A DNA stretch of 64,000 nt from Acidobacteriota bacterium. Its GTDB lineage: Bacteria; Acidobacteriota; Terriglobia; UBA7540. The position numbers and the translations under genes are program-made. This document shows, in pieces, positions 18,849 to 28,657 of the stretch. The stretch is taken from contig JAMCXS010000032.1 of the NCBI GenBank assembly GCA_023474345.1, positions 62,001-126,000 of the forward strand, given 5' to 3'. The notes under the pieces were generated by a model, which did no database searches, was not told the origin of the DNA, and worked only from the letters and a program-made list of their open reading frames with translations. The first letter of the stretch is position 1, and every line of letters begins with the position of its first letter.

Positions 18849-21608
18849 TCAGGTTAGTCCGTTAAAATCCTGAACCTCGAATTCATAATGGCCTGATCCG
18901 ATGGCGCAAACGACGCGCGCCTCCTTGACACCCATTAACCTTAGCCCGCGTGATTCCTGCAATGAGGTTCCGCTTTCCCTGACCTTATTTGGATTGTCAG
19001 CGGGAAGAAACACCGTCGCTGTGCTGGCTGCCGGAATTTCAAGGTTAAGGACTAACTTCCCACCCTTCCTTCGCCAATGGCTGGCAATTCTTCCACGGAT
19101 GGACCTGTATTCGGCTTGCGCATAGCTCAGGTCCGCAAGCGGATAGGGACGAACAAGGACGTTCTTAAAGCCCGGTTGTTCGGGGTCCGGGGCAATCCCT
19201 GCCAGAGCCTTATAAAACCAGCGAATGACGCTGGCGTACATGGCGTGGTTATGGGAACCGCGTCCGTCCCAGTCTTCCCACAATGTCGTCGCCCCTTGGG
19301 AGATCTCGAATCCAAAGCTTGGAAACGATGTTTGGTTCATGAGAGTATAGGCTACATCCGCTCGCCTGCCGGAAGTGAGCACCTCAAGAGTAAGCGGAGT
19401 TCCATAGATGCCCGTATCAAAGTGTCCTTTGTTGTCGCGGAGATTGATTTCAACCAGGCGGTTGAATACAGCTTTGACGTGTTCTTGCGGCACCAAGCCA
19501 AAAGCCAGCGGGAAAACATTTGCCCCCTGCCGCCCGTCGTGATATTGGCTAAGAGGCTCCTTGAAGAACTCCCTATTGACCGCGGTCTTGGCCGAGTGCG
19601 CCAACGCGGCAAAGTGCTGCGCGTCCTCAGCGCGCTTCAGCACGTGGGCAATTCGGGCCATCAATTGAGAGACGTACGCGTAGTAGCAGGTGTTGACCAG
19701 CGGTTTTGGAATCTTGACTGCCGAGGGAGTTGCCCATTCGCCCAGGCACCAACTTCCAGGCTCTTCCCGCACCACCAGGCCACTTTCGTCCGTGCTTTGC
19801 TTGAGGTACTCGACCCAGCGCTGCATGCCGGAGTAAGTCTCTTGCAGAAGACGGCGGTCACCGTAATAAAGGTACATAAGCCAAGGGACAATCACGTAGG
19901 CACACCCCCACGGCGGCCCTCCGCCTCCGCCCTCAAATGGCACCGTGTGCGGCACAAATCCGGTTGCAGAGTTTTGGGCGTCGCGCATATCCTTAACCCA
20001 CTTCGTATAGAACGGCGCCATATCGAAGTTCAGCATTGCAGACTCGGCGTCAACTTGCCCGTCGCCCGTATACCCCAACCGTTCCCGATGCGGGCAGTCA
20101 CTCGGTACGCCGCAGTGCATGTTGCTGAGCTGGCTCCAGCGCGCGTTGTGCAGGATGCGGTTGAAGAGGTCATTCGAGCACTCAAACTTGCCTGCCGGTT
20201 CAACGTCCGAATGCACAACACGCCCTTCCAAGGTGGCTCGCGTCATCGGCCCCGGAGCGCTATTAACTTCCACCTCCCGGAAACCGTGCCACGTGAAACG
20301 CGGTTCGTAGACCTCCAACCCTGCCCCCTTTAACACGTAGCTGTCTGTTTGGCCATAATCCGGTCCCATTTCCTCAAAAAACCGCATCGTGACTCTTCTT
20401 CCGCGAGGGCCCTGGACTTTTAATCGCGCCCAGCCCGTCAGGTTTTGCCCCAGATCAAACCGGTAAGTTCCAGGCTTCGGGCTTGTTACCGAAATGGGCT
20501 GAATCGTTTTGATGATCCTGTCGGGAACGGAGAGTTGAGCTTCTAACGTTCCCTTCGGCGGCTGGACCGCTTCCGCCTGTATCCACCCGGAATCATCGAA
20601 GTCGGGTTCGAGCCATTGGTTCATTTCAAGCCGGGCGTCGTAGTCTTCGCCGGTAAAAATTCCGTCATGGATCATGGGGCCCGACGTCGAAACTTTCCAT
20701 GTCTCGTCGCTCACCACGGTCGCGTTGCTTCCGTGGGAAGACTTGCTCTCCATCTGGAAAATCACCCTCGGCGAGTGGTACCACAGGTAGCCCTCCGCCA
20801 GCCGATCCCTCTGGTTATACCAACCGTTACCTAGAATGATCCCGGCCACGTTGCGTCCCGGCCGGAGGTAGCTGGTGACGTCGTAGGTCAAATAAAGGAC
20901 CCTCTTGCGGGTCTTGTCGCGGAAAGGATAGAGCAAATTTCGCAGCGCTCGTGAATCATAATCCGTTTGGTTTGGAGACAAGACATGATTCCCGACTTTC
21001 CTTCCGTTCAAGTAGAGTTCGTAAAAACCCAAGCCGCAAATATAAGCGCGGGCCGAGGTCGCTGGGCCTGAAAGTTCAAATACTTTGCGGAAAAAGGGGG
21101 CAGGGCCCGTGTACGTGTGTTCCCGGTCTCGATCCGCCAAATCAGCAATCCACTTCGCCTGCCAGTCGCTTTTTTCCAGTAGCCCCATCTCCCAGAAAGC
21201 GGGAGCACTCCACCCCGATGCCCTGCCCTTTTGGTCCCATGTGCGCAGCCTCCAATGGACAGCCATTCGTGATCGCAACTCCTGGCCGGCATAGACAACA
21301 TGGACGCAATCTTCGCTCAGGACTTTTCCCGAATTCCAAAGGTCGGCGTCTCCGGCAAGTAATTTGTCGCGACGGCTGGCGGCGACGATCTGGTATGCCT
21401 CCTGCTTCGAGCTTCGCTGGTCGCCTTCCAGCAGCCACCCCAGCCTGGGGCGTCGTACGTCAATCCCCAGGGGATTGGTCAAGTACTCGACCGTTAAATT
21501 CACAGGTTGCACTTGTGCCGGTTCCTGGCTCTGGCCAGGCGTGCCGAATCCTGACTCCACCGCTGCGGCAAGGGCCGCGGTCTTAAGAAATTTCCGTCGA
21601 GACAACAT
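18849..21608 (-). CDS. GH78 alpha-L-rhamnosidase
   Basis: A 919-residue enzyme that removes terminal alpha-L-rhamnose from pectic or other plant glycans. It starts with a twin-arginine-type signal (SRRKFLKTAALAAA), so it is likely exported folded. The domain order matches GH78: an N-terminal Ig-like domain (about 35-140), the Bac_rhamnosid_N jelly-roll with a long DYDSRAL stretch, a concanavalin-like domain, and the (alpha/alpha)6 barrel from about residue 490. The barrel carries the diagnostic PSDCPHRERLGYTGDGQ, which contains the acidic residues of the active site. A C-terminal beta-sandwich follows. It sits between the DUF5107-TPR gene and an 846-base gap. Inverting enzyme is expected from the family. 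Confidence 0.93.
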   Translation of the reverse strand: MLSRRKFLKTAALAAAVESGFGTPGQSQEPAQVQPVNLTVEYLTNPLGIDVRRPRLGWLLEGDQRSSKQEAYQIVAASRRDKLLAGDADLWNSGKVLSEDCVHVVYAGQELRSRMAVHWRLRTWDQKGRASGWSAPAFWEMGLLEKSDWQAKWIADLADRDREHTYTGPAPFFRKVFELSGPATSARAYICGLGFYELYLNGRKVGNHVLSPNQTDYDSRALRNLLYPFRDKTRKRVLYLTYDVTSYLRPGRNVAGIILGNGWYNQRDRLAEGYLWYHSPRVIFQMESKSSHGSNATVVSDETWKVSTSGPMIHDGIFTGEDYDARLEMNQWLEPDFDDSGWIQAEAVQPPKGTLEAQLSVPDRIIKTIQPISVTSPKPGTYRFDLGQNLTGWARLKVQGPRGRRVTMRFFEEMGPDYGQTDSYVLKGAGLEVYEPRFTWHGFREVEVNSAPGPMTRATLEGRVVHSDVEPAGKFECSNDLFNRILHNARWSQLSNMHCGVPSDCPHRERLGYTGDGQVDAESAMLNFDMAPFYTKWVKDMRDAQNSATGFVPHTVPFEGGGGGPPWGCAYVIVPWLMYLYYGDRRLLQETYSGMQRWVEYLKQSTDESGLVVREEPGSWCLGEWATPSAVKIPKPLVNTCYYAYVSQLMARIAHVLKRAEDAQHFAALAHSAKTAVNREFFKEPLSQYHDGRQGANVFPLAFGLVPQEHVKAVFNRLVEINLRDNKGHFDTGIYGTPLTLEVLTSGRRADVAYTLMNQTSFPSFGFEISQGATTLWEDWDGRGSHNHAMYASVIRWFYKALAGIAPDPEQPGFKNVLVRPYPLADLSYAQAEYRSIRGRIASHWRRKGGKLVLNLEIPAASTATVFLPADNPNKVRESGTSLQESRGLRLMGVKEARVVCAIGSGHYEFEVQDFNGLT

Positions 21609-21686
21609 GAGTGTATTCGCTCCGTATTCCAGCTATCGCCAAATTGCCGGCGGCTTTGCAGCGTTCATGTGACCGCCGGCCGCCCT

Positions 21687-24600
21687 CTAATTCGAATCCC
21701 TGCTCAGCGCAATCTGTGCCTGCCAAAAGAGCGGGTCCACTTGAAGCGCTTGATGCAGCAGAGCACGCGCTTCCGGTTCATGCCCCAGAAAATGTTCCGC
21801 CAGGCCGGCAACGTACAGTTCGCGGGCGGTGGCCTTTCGCTGCTTCGGGACCTGGGCTAATCCGGCGATTACTTTATTGGCCTGCTCAACGTCCCCAAGC
21901 TGCGACTGTGCCAAGGCAGCAAAGAGCGTCGGTATTCCTTCCAAATTGTAGCCCGCAATGCCCTGTTCTCGGCTTCCTTCTTTCACCGCGGTAAGCCACG
22001 CCTTATGCGCCGCACTAACGTTTCCCGCAGCCCTATACGCTTGACCCAGCCAATAGTAGGCTTCGGAGTCGTCAGGCTTGGCAAGTTTTCCAACACCGAG
22101 ATTGACAGGGTAGTCAGCCGCCTGCGAAAAATCTTTCACCGCCAGATCCGGTTTCCCGCTTCGAAGGTTTCTTATTCCCTTTCCGATCGTCGCACACAGA
22201 TAAACTTGCCGATTGATGATGTGCCCGGGCCTGAATTGATGGGTGAGCAGCAGGCTGAGGGCGTCATCGTAACGCTTCTGTTGAATATACAGCCGGGCCA
22301 ACCGGATGGCCAACCGGTCATGCTCAAGGACATCACGGGGCGCTTCTCGAAACATCCTTTCTCGGCGAACCATGTCGTCTTCCGCCATGTACAGGTCATC
22401 AAGCGACGCGTAAAGCCGGTATTGGTCCGGGGCAAGCTGAATTGCCTTCTCATAGTAAGCTGTGGCTTTTGGCAAGTCGCCCTTAACCTCCCACTCGTAT
22501 ACCCCTAAGTTTCTTTGCAGCACTGAGTAGCTGAAACCTTCCTGTTCGGCTTCGCGCCACAGCGCGGCGGCCCCATCATACCTGTCATGCGCAAAGTAAA
22601 AATTTCCCAAGAAGTACTTGGCGTGCGCATCATGGGGGGTTCGTCTGACTGCCTCAGCCAGGACTTGAGCGTCAGTAATCCGGCTGGGAAACACGTATTG
22701 GTATGGCGTTTGGGCGGCCTTTTCAGAAAAGCGGGTTCCTTCCGCACCTTGGCCCTCTTCGAAGGCATTGGAAGCCAAGTAATAATATACGAGAGGCGAG
22801 ACCTCGGAGGGCGGATACTCCGCCAGCGCCGCTTTCAATACTGCGTCAGACGAGGGCAGATCACCCAATTGACGATACCACGCGGCCACCTGCAAGTAGT
22901 CATGGATATACGGGGCCTTAAGAAGCTTTGTATGGGCAGTGTTTGGCGTTGATGCAACGCCTCTGGCGCCGAAAATTCTTGACCTCTCCGCTTGAACAAA
23001 GGGAGAAAGCGGCATCGCCGTCAACGCCCGCTTGATCGTTGCGGCTGCTTCTTTCTGTTTTCCGGCCAAACGGAACGCAGCGGCCAAATCAGTGAGAGCC
23101 ATTGCGTCCTGAGAATTGTGATCGAGGGCTCGATTAAGCCACTTGATGGCCGCTGGATACTCGCATTTCTGGATTAGCGTTTCTCCCAATTCAACGTATG
23201 CGGCCGGCAAGGGGATCCCGAAATGGAATGAAGACCAAAAATAGTTGGCCGCCATATCCAGACGTCCTAAAGATCTATAAATAAGGCCATAAGTATAGTC
23301 AACATATGGATCACTCTGCCCGCCGGCAGAGGCAAGCAGCTTTTGCGCGCCGGCAAAATCCGCACCGCGATACTCCCTCCACGCCAACTTTAGAAGTGCG
23401 GGCGTAAAGTGAGGGTCCCGGCGTACCGCTTGTTGATAGATCTCGTAGATGGGGCACTCCCCGCCAACGCTCCCTGCCTCCAGGCCGTACCGCTTCTCTT
23501 TTTCGACACCCAGATCATAAAGCTCCTGCGCGGTCATTTTCGGCGAAGGGCTGCCGGGAGACTCGAGAGTACAACTACGGGAAGAAAAATCGGGGTTTCC
23601 ATCAACAGGTTCGGCTGCCGACCAGTGCAACAAGCTGCGGCCGTCCTTCGATGCAATTTCAACCACAAGTTCGTGCTTTGCAGCAAAAACGTTTGCGACA
23701 GGAACAACGAATGTTTTTGTGACACCCGGCGTAAACACCACAGAAGCGAATTGCCGCAGCTCTGAGGAGCCAAGTTTAACTGAGACTCCTGCACCCTCGA
23801 TTGGAACGGTGGGAAAGACAAGAACCGTAACGTGGGGTTGGTTACCTTTAGAGGCGGGGTGAAGCGTCACGTTGAGCGCCAATTTGCTACTCGCTTGCTG
23901 AAACCCTCCGTGAAGGCCACGTATGGGGTACCAATACTCCCGGAACGATTCCGCTCGGTGCGGCGGTATGAACTCATATTTAAGCTGCGTTTCGGTCCGC
24001 CCGGTTTGGATCTCGTCATAGGAACCGTCATTGTCCGTCAGCGCGCTTTCCCAGACCTTGCCCGCCTGGGCGTGCCCCCAGGTCCAGATCTTCTTCCCGG
24101 GCAGATCGCGAAAGTCCGCCACATGCACAATGCCATGGTCGGAATCGTGATAATACGCACCGAAAAAGTTTCGGCGTACCTGGCAGGCAAACAAAGAATT
24201 GCCTTCATAGGCGTTTTTGTACCAGCTCCAATCAACCCCGCGGTTCACTGGATAGGTGAACAGTCCGACATCGGTATTGGCTTCGCGCATGGGGAAGATA
24301 AGTTGCAAGTCTTGCGTGGCGTAAATCGCGCCGACGCCCCAATACCAGTAAAGATGGGGGAGGGGCGAAGCGTTCAACAATCGCACATAGAGTTCCAAGC
24401 GCGCACACTGAGGGCGGAGAATGAGGTCCTCTTCCCAGAGCATTCCCGTAACTTGATCCAAATCACCCAGCGAGACTGCGGCGCTTCCATCCGAACGGTT
24501 GGAAATTTCATATGATACCGGAGAGACGGTGTCCGTCGAATGCGAGTCGGGAAAATTGAATTCCAGCCCACCAGATATCCACGCGCCACGTACCCCGGCG

Positions 24601-24962
24601 GGAAGAGGTTTTATGACGTGGTTGTGGTAAAAAACTTCCCGGTGCCCGATCTTGTCATACAACGAAATCAGCCGGCCCCCAACGTCGGGCAGGATCGTAG
24701 CCTTCAGATAGGAGTTCTCCAGAAAAATCGCCCGATATGATTTCAATTCCCGGCGGCGCGTAACATTGTCGAGCAGAGGGTAGGGGTAAACACGCCGTGG
24801 GGTAACGAGCGCGAAAGGCGGGTCTGGGTCCGGCGCTCCGATGACATACGTAGGAATTTGGACTGTGCCTTCCCAAACGCGAGCAGCCCTTGCGCTTCCA
24901 GAAACAGCCATAACAAGCACAAGAAAGAGTCCCATACGAAATCGATTGACCCTAACATTCAT
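21687..24962 (-). CDS. DUF5107 domain protein with C-terminal TPR array
   Basis: A 1091-residue exported protein. After a signal peptide (FLVLVMAVSGSARA), residues ~30-400 form a DUF5107 domain, which resembles the galactose-mutarotase/beta-sandwich folds found with glycosidases (motifs ENSYLKATILPDVGGRL and YWYWGVGAIYATQDLQL). An intermediate Ig-like stretch is followed, from ~residue 500, by many tetratricopeptide repeats. Similar DUF5107-TPR proteins occur in polysaccharide-utilisation loci, but no biochemical role is established to my knowledge. The start at 24962 has an AAAGGA site; the frame is open 38 codons further. It lies 49 bases after the glycosidase-like gene at 25012-27198, likely one transcript. 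Confidence 0.8.
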   Translation of the reverse strand: MNVRVNRFRMGLFLVLVMAVSGSARAARVWEGTVQIPTYVIGAPDPDPPFALVTPRRVYPYPLLDNVTRRRELKSYRAIFLENSYLKATILPDVGGRLISLYDKIGHREVFYHNHVIKPLPAGVRGAWISGGLEFNFPDSHSTDTVSPVSYEISNRSDGSAAVSLGDLDQVTGMLWEEDLILRPQCARLELYVRLLNASPLPHLYWYWGVGAIYATQDLQLIFPMREANTDVGLFTYPVNRGVDWSWYKNAYEGNSLFACQVRRNFFGAYYHDSDHGIVHVADFRDLPGKKIWTWGHAQAGKVWESALTDNDGSYDEIQTGRTETQLKYEFIPPHRAESFREYWYPIRGLHGGFQQASSKLALNVTLHPASKGNQPHVTVLVFPTVPIEGAGVSVKLGSSELRQFASVVFTPGVTKTFVVPVANVFAAKHELVVEIASKDGRSLLHWSAAEPVDGNPDFSSRSCTLESPGSPSPKMTAQELYDLGVEKEKRYGLEAGSVGGECPIYEIYQQAVRRDPHFTPALLKLAWREYRGADFAGAQKLLASAGGQSDPYVDYTYGLIYRSLGRLDMAANYFWSSFHFGIPLPAAYVELGETLIQKCEYPAAIKWLNRALDHNSQDAMALTDLAAAFRLAGKQKEAAATIKRALTAMPLSPFVQAERSRIFGARGVASTPNTAHTKLLKAPYIHDYLQVAAWYRQLGDLPSSDAVLKAALAEYPPSEVSPLVYYYLASNAFEEGQGAEGTRFSEKAAQTPYQYVFPSRITDAQVLAEAVRRTPHDAHAKYFLGNFYFAHDRYDGAAALWREAEQEGFSYSVLQRNLGVYEWEVKGDLPKATAYYEKAIQLAPDQYRLYASLDDLYMAEDDMVRRERMFREAPRDVLEHDRLAIRLARLYIQQKRYDDALSLLLTHQFRPGHIINRQVYLCATIGKGIRNLRSGKPDLAVKDFSQAADYPVNLGVGKLAKPDDSEAYYWLGQAYRAAGNVSAAHKAWLTAVKEGSREQGIAGYNLEGIPTLFAALAQSQLGDVEQANKVIAGLAQVPKQRKATARELYVAGLAEHFLGHEPEARALLHQALQVDPLFWQAQIALSRDSN

Positions 24963-25011
24963 AAACTCGGTCCTTTCGAATCGAGTGCTCTGTAAGGCAG
25001 CCGTGTGGCCA

Positions 25012-27198
25012 TTACTGGAGTTCAATCCGCACAATCTCGTACGTTCGGATTGGCGGCAGTGTGAGGCGCATCTCATTGTTCGATACAGTGTAGCGGACAG
25101 GAGGAGCCTTGGGAGAGTCCGGGCTGAAAGCTGTGACCGACTTCACGGTTCCGGATGGCAGGCGCAATTGAGCGTGCACATCCTTAAGTATCCTGGAAGC
25201 ATAGTCGCTGGGAGGCCCGCCGAGTTCGTAGTTTTGCCCTACGAACCGCGCCTGTGTCGGGATGGGCGTGTAATAGTTTACGAAATGCAATGTAACCACT
25301 CTGGTCCCGTCAGCCGTCTTTTGCCAGACATTGCACCTAAGGCCTTCCAGGTGCGGGTCAGAGATAACCGAGAAAGATTGCCCGGTTTTTTGCTTTATCA
25401 GCCCTTGCAGGTCGCTATAGTGTTTGGGCGGGGGAGGGTACGGATATTCGGGGATACGCGTTGATTTGTACAGCTTGACGATTTCCTGGAGGTCGTTGGC
25501 TTGGCTCTCTCTCAACAGATACAAGGCAAAACGCGGAACATGAGCCACATTCTCGATTCGCCGAACCCTTATCATTGAGCCCTTGCCGGTGCTTTCATCA
25601 AGAAATGACTCGGGAGAGAGCGGGCGCACAACTCCCGCGTCGTCATACTGCCCTGATTTCCCGATGTCAATCCATACGCCTCCGCCCTGAGCGAATTCGT
25701 GAAGCTGGGCAAGGGCCTTTTGCGATAAATACGCAAGATCGGGTGTGATGACCGCCCGATATCGCGACCGCAATTGCGGGGCGACAATCTGCGAGGCTGG
25801 AATCACATCGTAAGGGATATGGTGGTCGGACAAGTATTGAGAGAGAACATAGGTATCGAACAAGTTCTTGAAGTTACTCCAGTACATCTGATCGTAGTCA
25901 AAAACCAGCGCCACATCAGCGAGACTTCGATACCCCTTGAACAGCTCCGGATGCGCTTCAAAGAACCTCCGGTACTTCATTCGGGATCCTGGCTCGCGGT
26001 AGCCGCCCTGGATAAGCGCGCCTCCGCCCCCTGCGGCGGCCTCAGCCATACCCAATTCAATCCCGGGAGGATCTTGCGCATAGTAAAGTAGCGTCCCGGC
26101 AGTGAATCCGAGACCGAAAGCAATTTTGTATTGCAGAATATTGTCCAAAAAGTGATGAGGCCCCAGTTCGCCGGGGCGCTGCATCTCCTCGAACATGATC
26201 AGGCGAGTATAGGGCGCCCAGTCGGCCGGGTCTTTTCCGCCTTGGACGCGCGACGCCACGCCGGCGAGATGAGCAAAAGGGCCTTCATTCGTCATCACAA
26301 AAAAATTGGGATTAATCTTACGTCCTTCGTCCCGAACCGCCTTCAGGAATTGCCCAAGGCTGTAAGCCCAAAAAGCCTGGGTGTCATACCAGAGCGCCCC
26401 ATCCCCCGGGTATCCCAGATGGAACGACGACAAATCGCTTGTCCCAAATCGCTTGAGGCGCTCTGCTGGAGTGTACTTTTTCGCAATGTACTTTCGAAAA
26501 TCTTCCTGATCATAGCGGCCGTAATCATGCAAGTCCATCTCATCGACAAAAACTCCGTCCATACCGGTCCGTGCAATATTGAGCGTCACCGCCAGAAGAT
26601 AGTTGCGCCACATGGGGTTGTTCACGCACATCTCGTACCGCTTGTAGGGATAGTTCGGATCATTCTTACTTAAATACTTCGGTCGCGGCCAGTTGGGAAA
26701 CATCTGGGCTGTCACCATGTCTTCCGGAGGACGCGGCCCGAATCCAAATTCCCGAAAACGGTTCCAGTGGTCGAAGAACTCCCAGAAGCCTGTCCGCTTG
26801 TTGGCGTCACCCAGCACCGCCAGGTTATTAATGTAGGGGATGATCCATTTGACGCCGGCCTGGTGCATGGCCGCGACGTAATGCTGTAAGGTATCGATTC
26901 TCTCTTGGGCTTGCTGGGCAGTAATCAGGGTCGTTCGCGTTCCTTGCGGTCCGCCATAGATGTCTTTAGTTCCAAATACACTGCTAAATGGGTCATCCTC
27001 GCCCACATGCATCAAGGTGGGCGGCGCGGCCGCGATTTTCTTCAGATATGCGGGGTTATTGACGTGCCCCTGGCTGTAATCAATCAGATAGGTAAACGGA
27101 ACGGTGGTTCGCCATACTTCCTGGCCCAACGACACTTCCGTCGAAAGCAGAATCGCGCTTAGTGCAAAAATGCAACGGTTTCTGAAGACGCCTGACAT
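25012..27198 (-). CDS. Unassigned glycoside hydrolase-like TIM-barrel protein
   Basis: A 728-residue exported protein (signal about 1-25). The N-terminal half looks like a glycosidase TIM barrel: VKWIIPYINNLAVLG, then GMDGVFVDEMDLHDYG, whose Asp and Glu residues are candidate catalytic acids, and later FFVMTNEGP. The C-terminal third (from ~470) resembles the class I glutamine-amidotransferase-like trimerisation domain of GH42-type enzymes (YDVIPASQIVAP, AVITPDLAYLS, GGGVWIDIG). I do not recognise a named GH family. It lies between the sialidase-like gene (54-base gap) and the DUF5107-TPR gene, so it most likely acts on the same glycan. Confidence 0.7.
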   Translation of the reverse strand: MSGVFRNRCIFALSAILLSTEVSLGQEVWRTTVPFTYLIDYSQGHVNNPAYLKKIAAAPPTLMHVGEDDPFSSVFGTKDIYGGPQGTRTTLITAQQAQERIDTLQHYVAAMHQAGVKWIIPYINNLAVLGDANKRTGFWEFFDHWNRFREFGFGPRPPEDMVTAQMFPNWPRPKYLSKNDPNYPYKRYEMCVNNPMWRNYLLAVTLNIARTGMDGVFVDEMDLHDYGRYDQEDFRKYIAKKYTPAERLKRFGTSDLSSFHLGYPGDGALWYDTQAFWAYSLGQFLKAVRDEGRKINPNFFVMTNEGPFAHLAGVASRVQGGKDPADWAPYTRLIMFEEMQRPGELGPHHFLDNILQYKIAFGLGFTAGTLLYYAQDPPGIELGMAEAAAGGGGALIQGGYREPGSRMKYRRFFEAHPELFKGYRSLADVALVFDYDQMYWSNFKNLFDTYVLSQYLSDHHIPYDVIPASQIVAPQLRSRYRAVITPDLAYLSQKALAQLHEFAQGGGVWIDIGKSGQYDDAGVVRPLSPESFLDESTGKGSMIRVRRIENVAHVPRFALYLLRESQANDLQEIVKLYKSTRIPEYPYPPPPKHYSDLQGLIKQKTGQSFSVISDPHLEGLRCNVWQKTADGTRVVTLHFVNYYTPIPTQARFVGQNYELGGPPSDYASRILKDVHAQLRLPSGTVKSVTAFSPDSPKAPPVRYTVSNNEMRLTLPPIRTYEIVRIELQ

Positions 27199-27252
27199 CT
27201 GCCCTCCTCGCGTTGTTCACTTTAAGACATCGTGTGAATTCCGGCCCGAACG

Positions 27253-28440
27253 CTATCGACCGACCTTGGTGGATTGGCTGTCTCCTTGGCGGACCCACGC
27301 CTCGTTGAAGTGCACGTATTTAATGGTTTGCACGTTGTAGCTGTAGGTAGCGTGCAAGGAACCGTCCCGAGCCTGGATGACCGATGGGTAGTCGAAGCGT
27401 CCACCCGGGCTGTTTTCCAGGTGCCGTGTCCATTTCCAGGTCTTCCCTGCGTCGGTCGAGATCGAGACCGCCAAACGGTCACGTCCCTTGGCTTGGTCGT
27501 TGTAAATCATCAGCAAGTGGCCATCGCGGAGCACAAGCGCCTCAATCCCGCTGTCGGGATTCGGCAGCCCGGTCGCACGTACCTCCGACCATGTCAGTCC
27601 GCCATCATCGGATTCGCTGCGTTTAATCCGCCGGTCAGAACTTCCGTCGCGGAAGAATGCCACCAGTTTGCCGCTTGGCAACTGCACCACGGAGGGCTGG
27701 CTGATGCCAATGCCGGGTACCGGGCGGCTCATGACCCAGGTCTTTCCATCGTTATGGGTCAGCGCCATGGCGGCAACGCCGAAGTTTTCATTGCCAAGCG
27801 GTACCAGCAGGGTGCCATCTTTCAGAATCAGCGGGTGCGGGCGTAGCATCCAACCGAGCCGTCTCGCCATCTGGTCCTTCAACCGCTGCTCGAGTTGTGC
27901 GGCTTCCTCGCCGCGGGCGTACTTCCGGACAACTTCCGCCAGGCCCTGTATGTGCGGCACCAGGATGCTTACCTTATCCCAATGCGGGGGGCCTGCTTGT
28001 TGGTAGTCGGAAGAAATCTTGTACCAAAGCAGGCTACTTCCCCAGGTCCATTGCGGAACATCGAGGAGGGTGGAGTGAATTAACCATAGGCGGTGCTGGT
28101 GGTCGATAATCAGGGCCGGATTGTTATCCGAGAGCCCGAAAGTGTCCGACATGACGAAGGGCTTGCCCCACGCGTGGGCGCCAAGCCGCCAGCGCGCACC
28201 TGCAATCCGGACATCATCGCTCTTGTCAGCATCTTTCTCATATTCGTACGAACTCAATTTCGGACCGTTTTCATACCACACCGCCAGCAGATCTCCGTTC
28301 GGGCACTCAACCAGGCACGACGCGTGCGTGTGACCCCGGCTGGCGGGAGGAAAAATAAAGTCGCTTTGGTATAGTGCTTGTCCGTACGAGTTCAGAAAAG
28401 GAAGTGTTAACCATAGGAGCGCTGCCCCGATGATCTTCAT
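27253..28440 (-). CDS. Sialidase-like BNR beta-propeller protein
   Basis: A 395-residue exported beta-propeller (signal LLWLTLPFLNSYG). Three Asp-box motifs are visible: NDGKTW, DDGGLTW and TDAGKTW, spaced as in a six-bladed sialidase fold. The canonical Arg-Ile-Pro motif of GH33 sialidases is absent; the equivalent strand reads HTHASCLVECPNGDLLAVWY, as in BNR_2 proteins of unproven activity. It could be a glycosidase or a lyase. The Met at 28440 was chosen because the signal peptide follows; upstream codons to 28545 look non-coding. It precedes the glycosidase-like gene and follows the receptor gene's terminator. Confidence 0.75.
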   Translation of the reverse strand: MKIIGAALLWLTLPFLNSYGQALYQSDFIFPPASRGHTHASCLVECPNGDLLAVWYENGPKLSSYEYEKDADKSDDVRIAGARWRLGAHAWGKPFVMSDTFGLSDNNPALIIDHQHRLWLIHSTLLDVPQWTWGSSLLWYKISSDYQQAGPPHWDKVSILVPHIQGLAEVVRKYARGEEAAQLEQRLKDQMARRLGWMLRPHPLILKDGTLLVPLGNENFGVAAMALTHNDGKTWVMSRPVPGIGISQPSVVQLPSGKLVAFFRDGSSDRRIKRSESDDGGLTWSEVRATGLPNPDSGIEALVLRDGHLLMIYNDQAKGRDRLAVSISTDAGKTWKWTRHLENSPGGRFDYPSVIQARDGSLHATYSYNVQTIKYVHFNEAWVRQGDSQSTKVGR

Positions 28441-28613
28441 CCGGGACCCGACAGCGCAAGAAGGACTTATCCTCCTCGATGACTGGCGAGGCAACTCGCT
28501 CAAAGCAAATTGTGGGCAATTAGAATTCCGCGGCCTAAGGCGCATTCGGGTAGTATCTCCGCATTCAGAATCAGAAGTTGAGTTTGCCTTTTTCCGCGCG
28601 CTGGAGCAAGCCC

Positions 28614-28648
28614 AAAAGCGGCCCCGGTTCGTATTAAACCGGGGCCGC
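28614..28648 (-). terminator. Strong rho-independent terminator after the TonB receptor gene
   Basis: On the minus strand, a perfect 12-bp stem (GCGGCCCCGGTT with AACCGGGGCCGC) closes a 7-nt loop and is followed by UUUU. It begins 10 bases after the receptor stop codon, so most transcripts from the receptor promoter should end here, and the downstream enzyme genes probably need their own promoter in 28441-28613. Confidence 0.9.
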
Positions 28649-28657
28649 CCATCAGGG

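Noticed and set aside
19077-20333. 418-codon open frame on the plus strand
   Set aside because: Shadow of the GH78 gene; no domain or start signal.
21680-21720. TTCGAATC motif resembling a tRNA T-loop
   Set aside because: It lies in the DUF5107-TPR coding sequence and no cloverleaf surrounds it.
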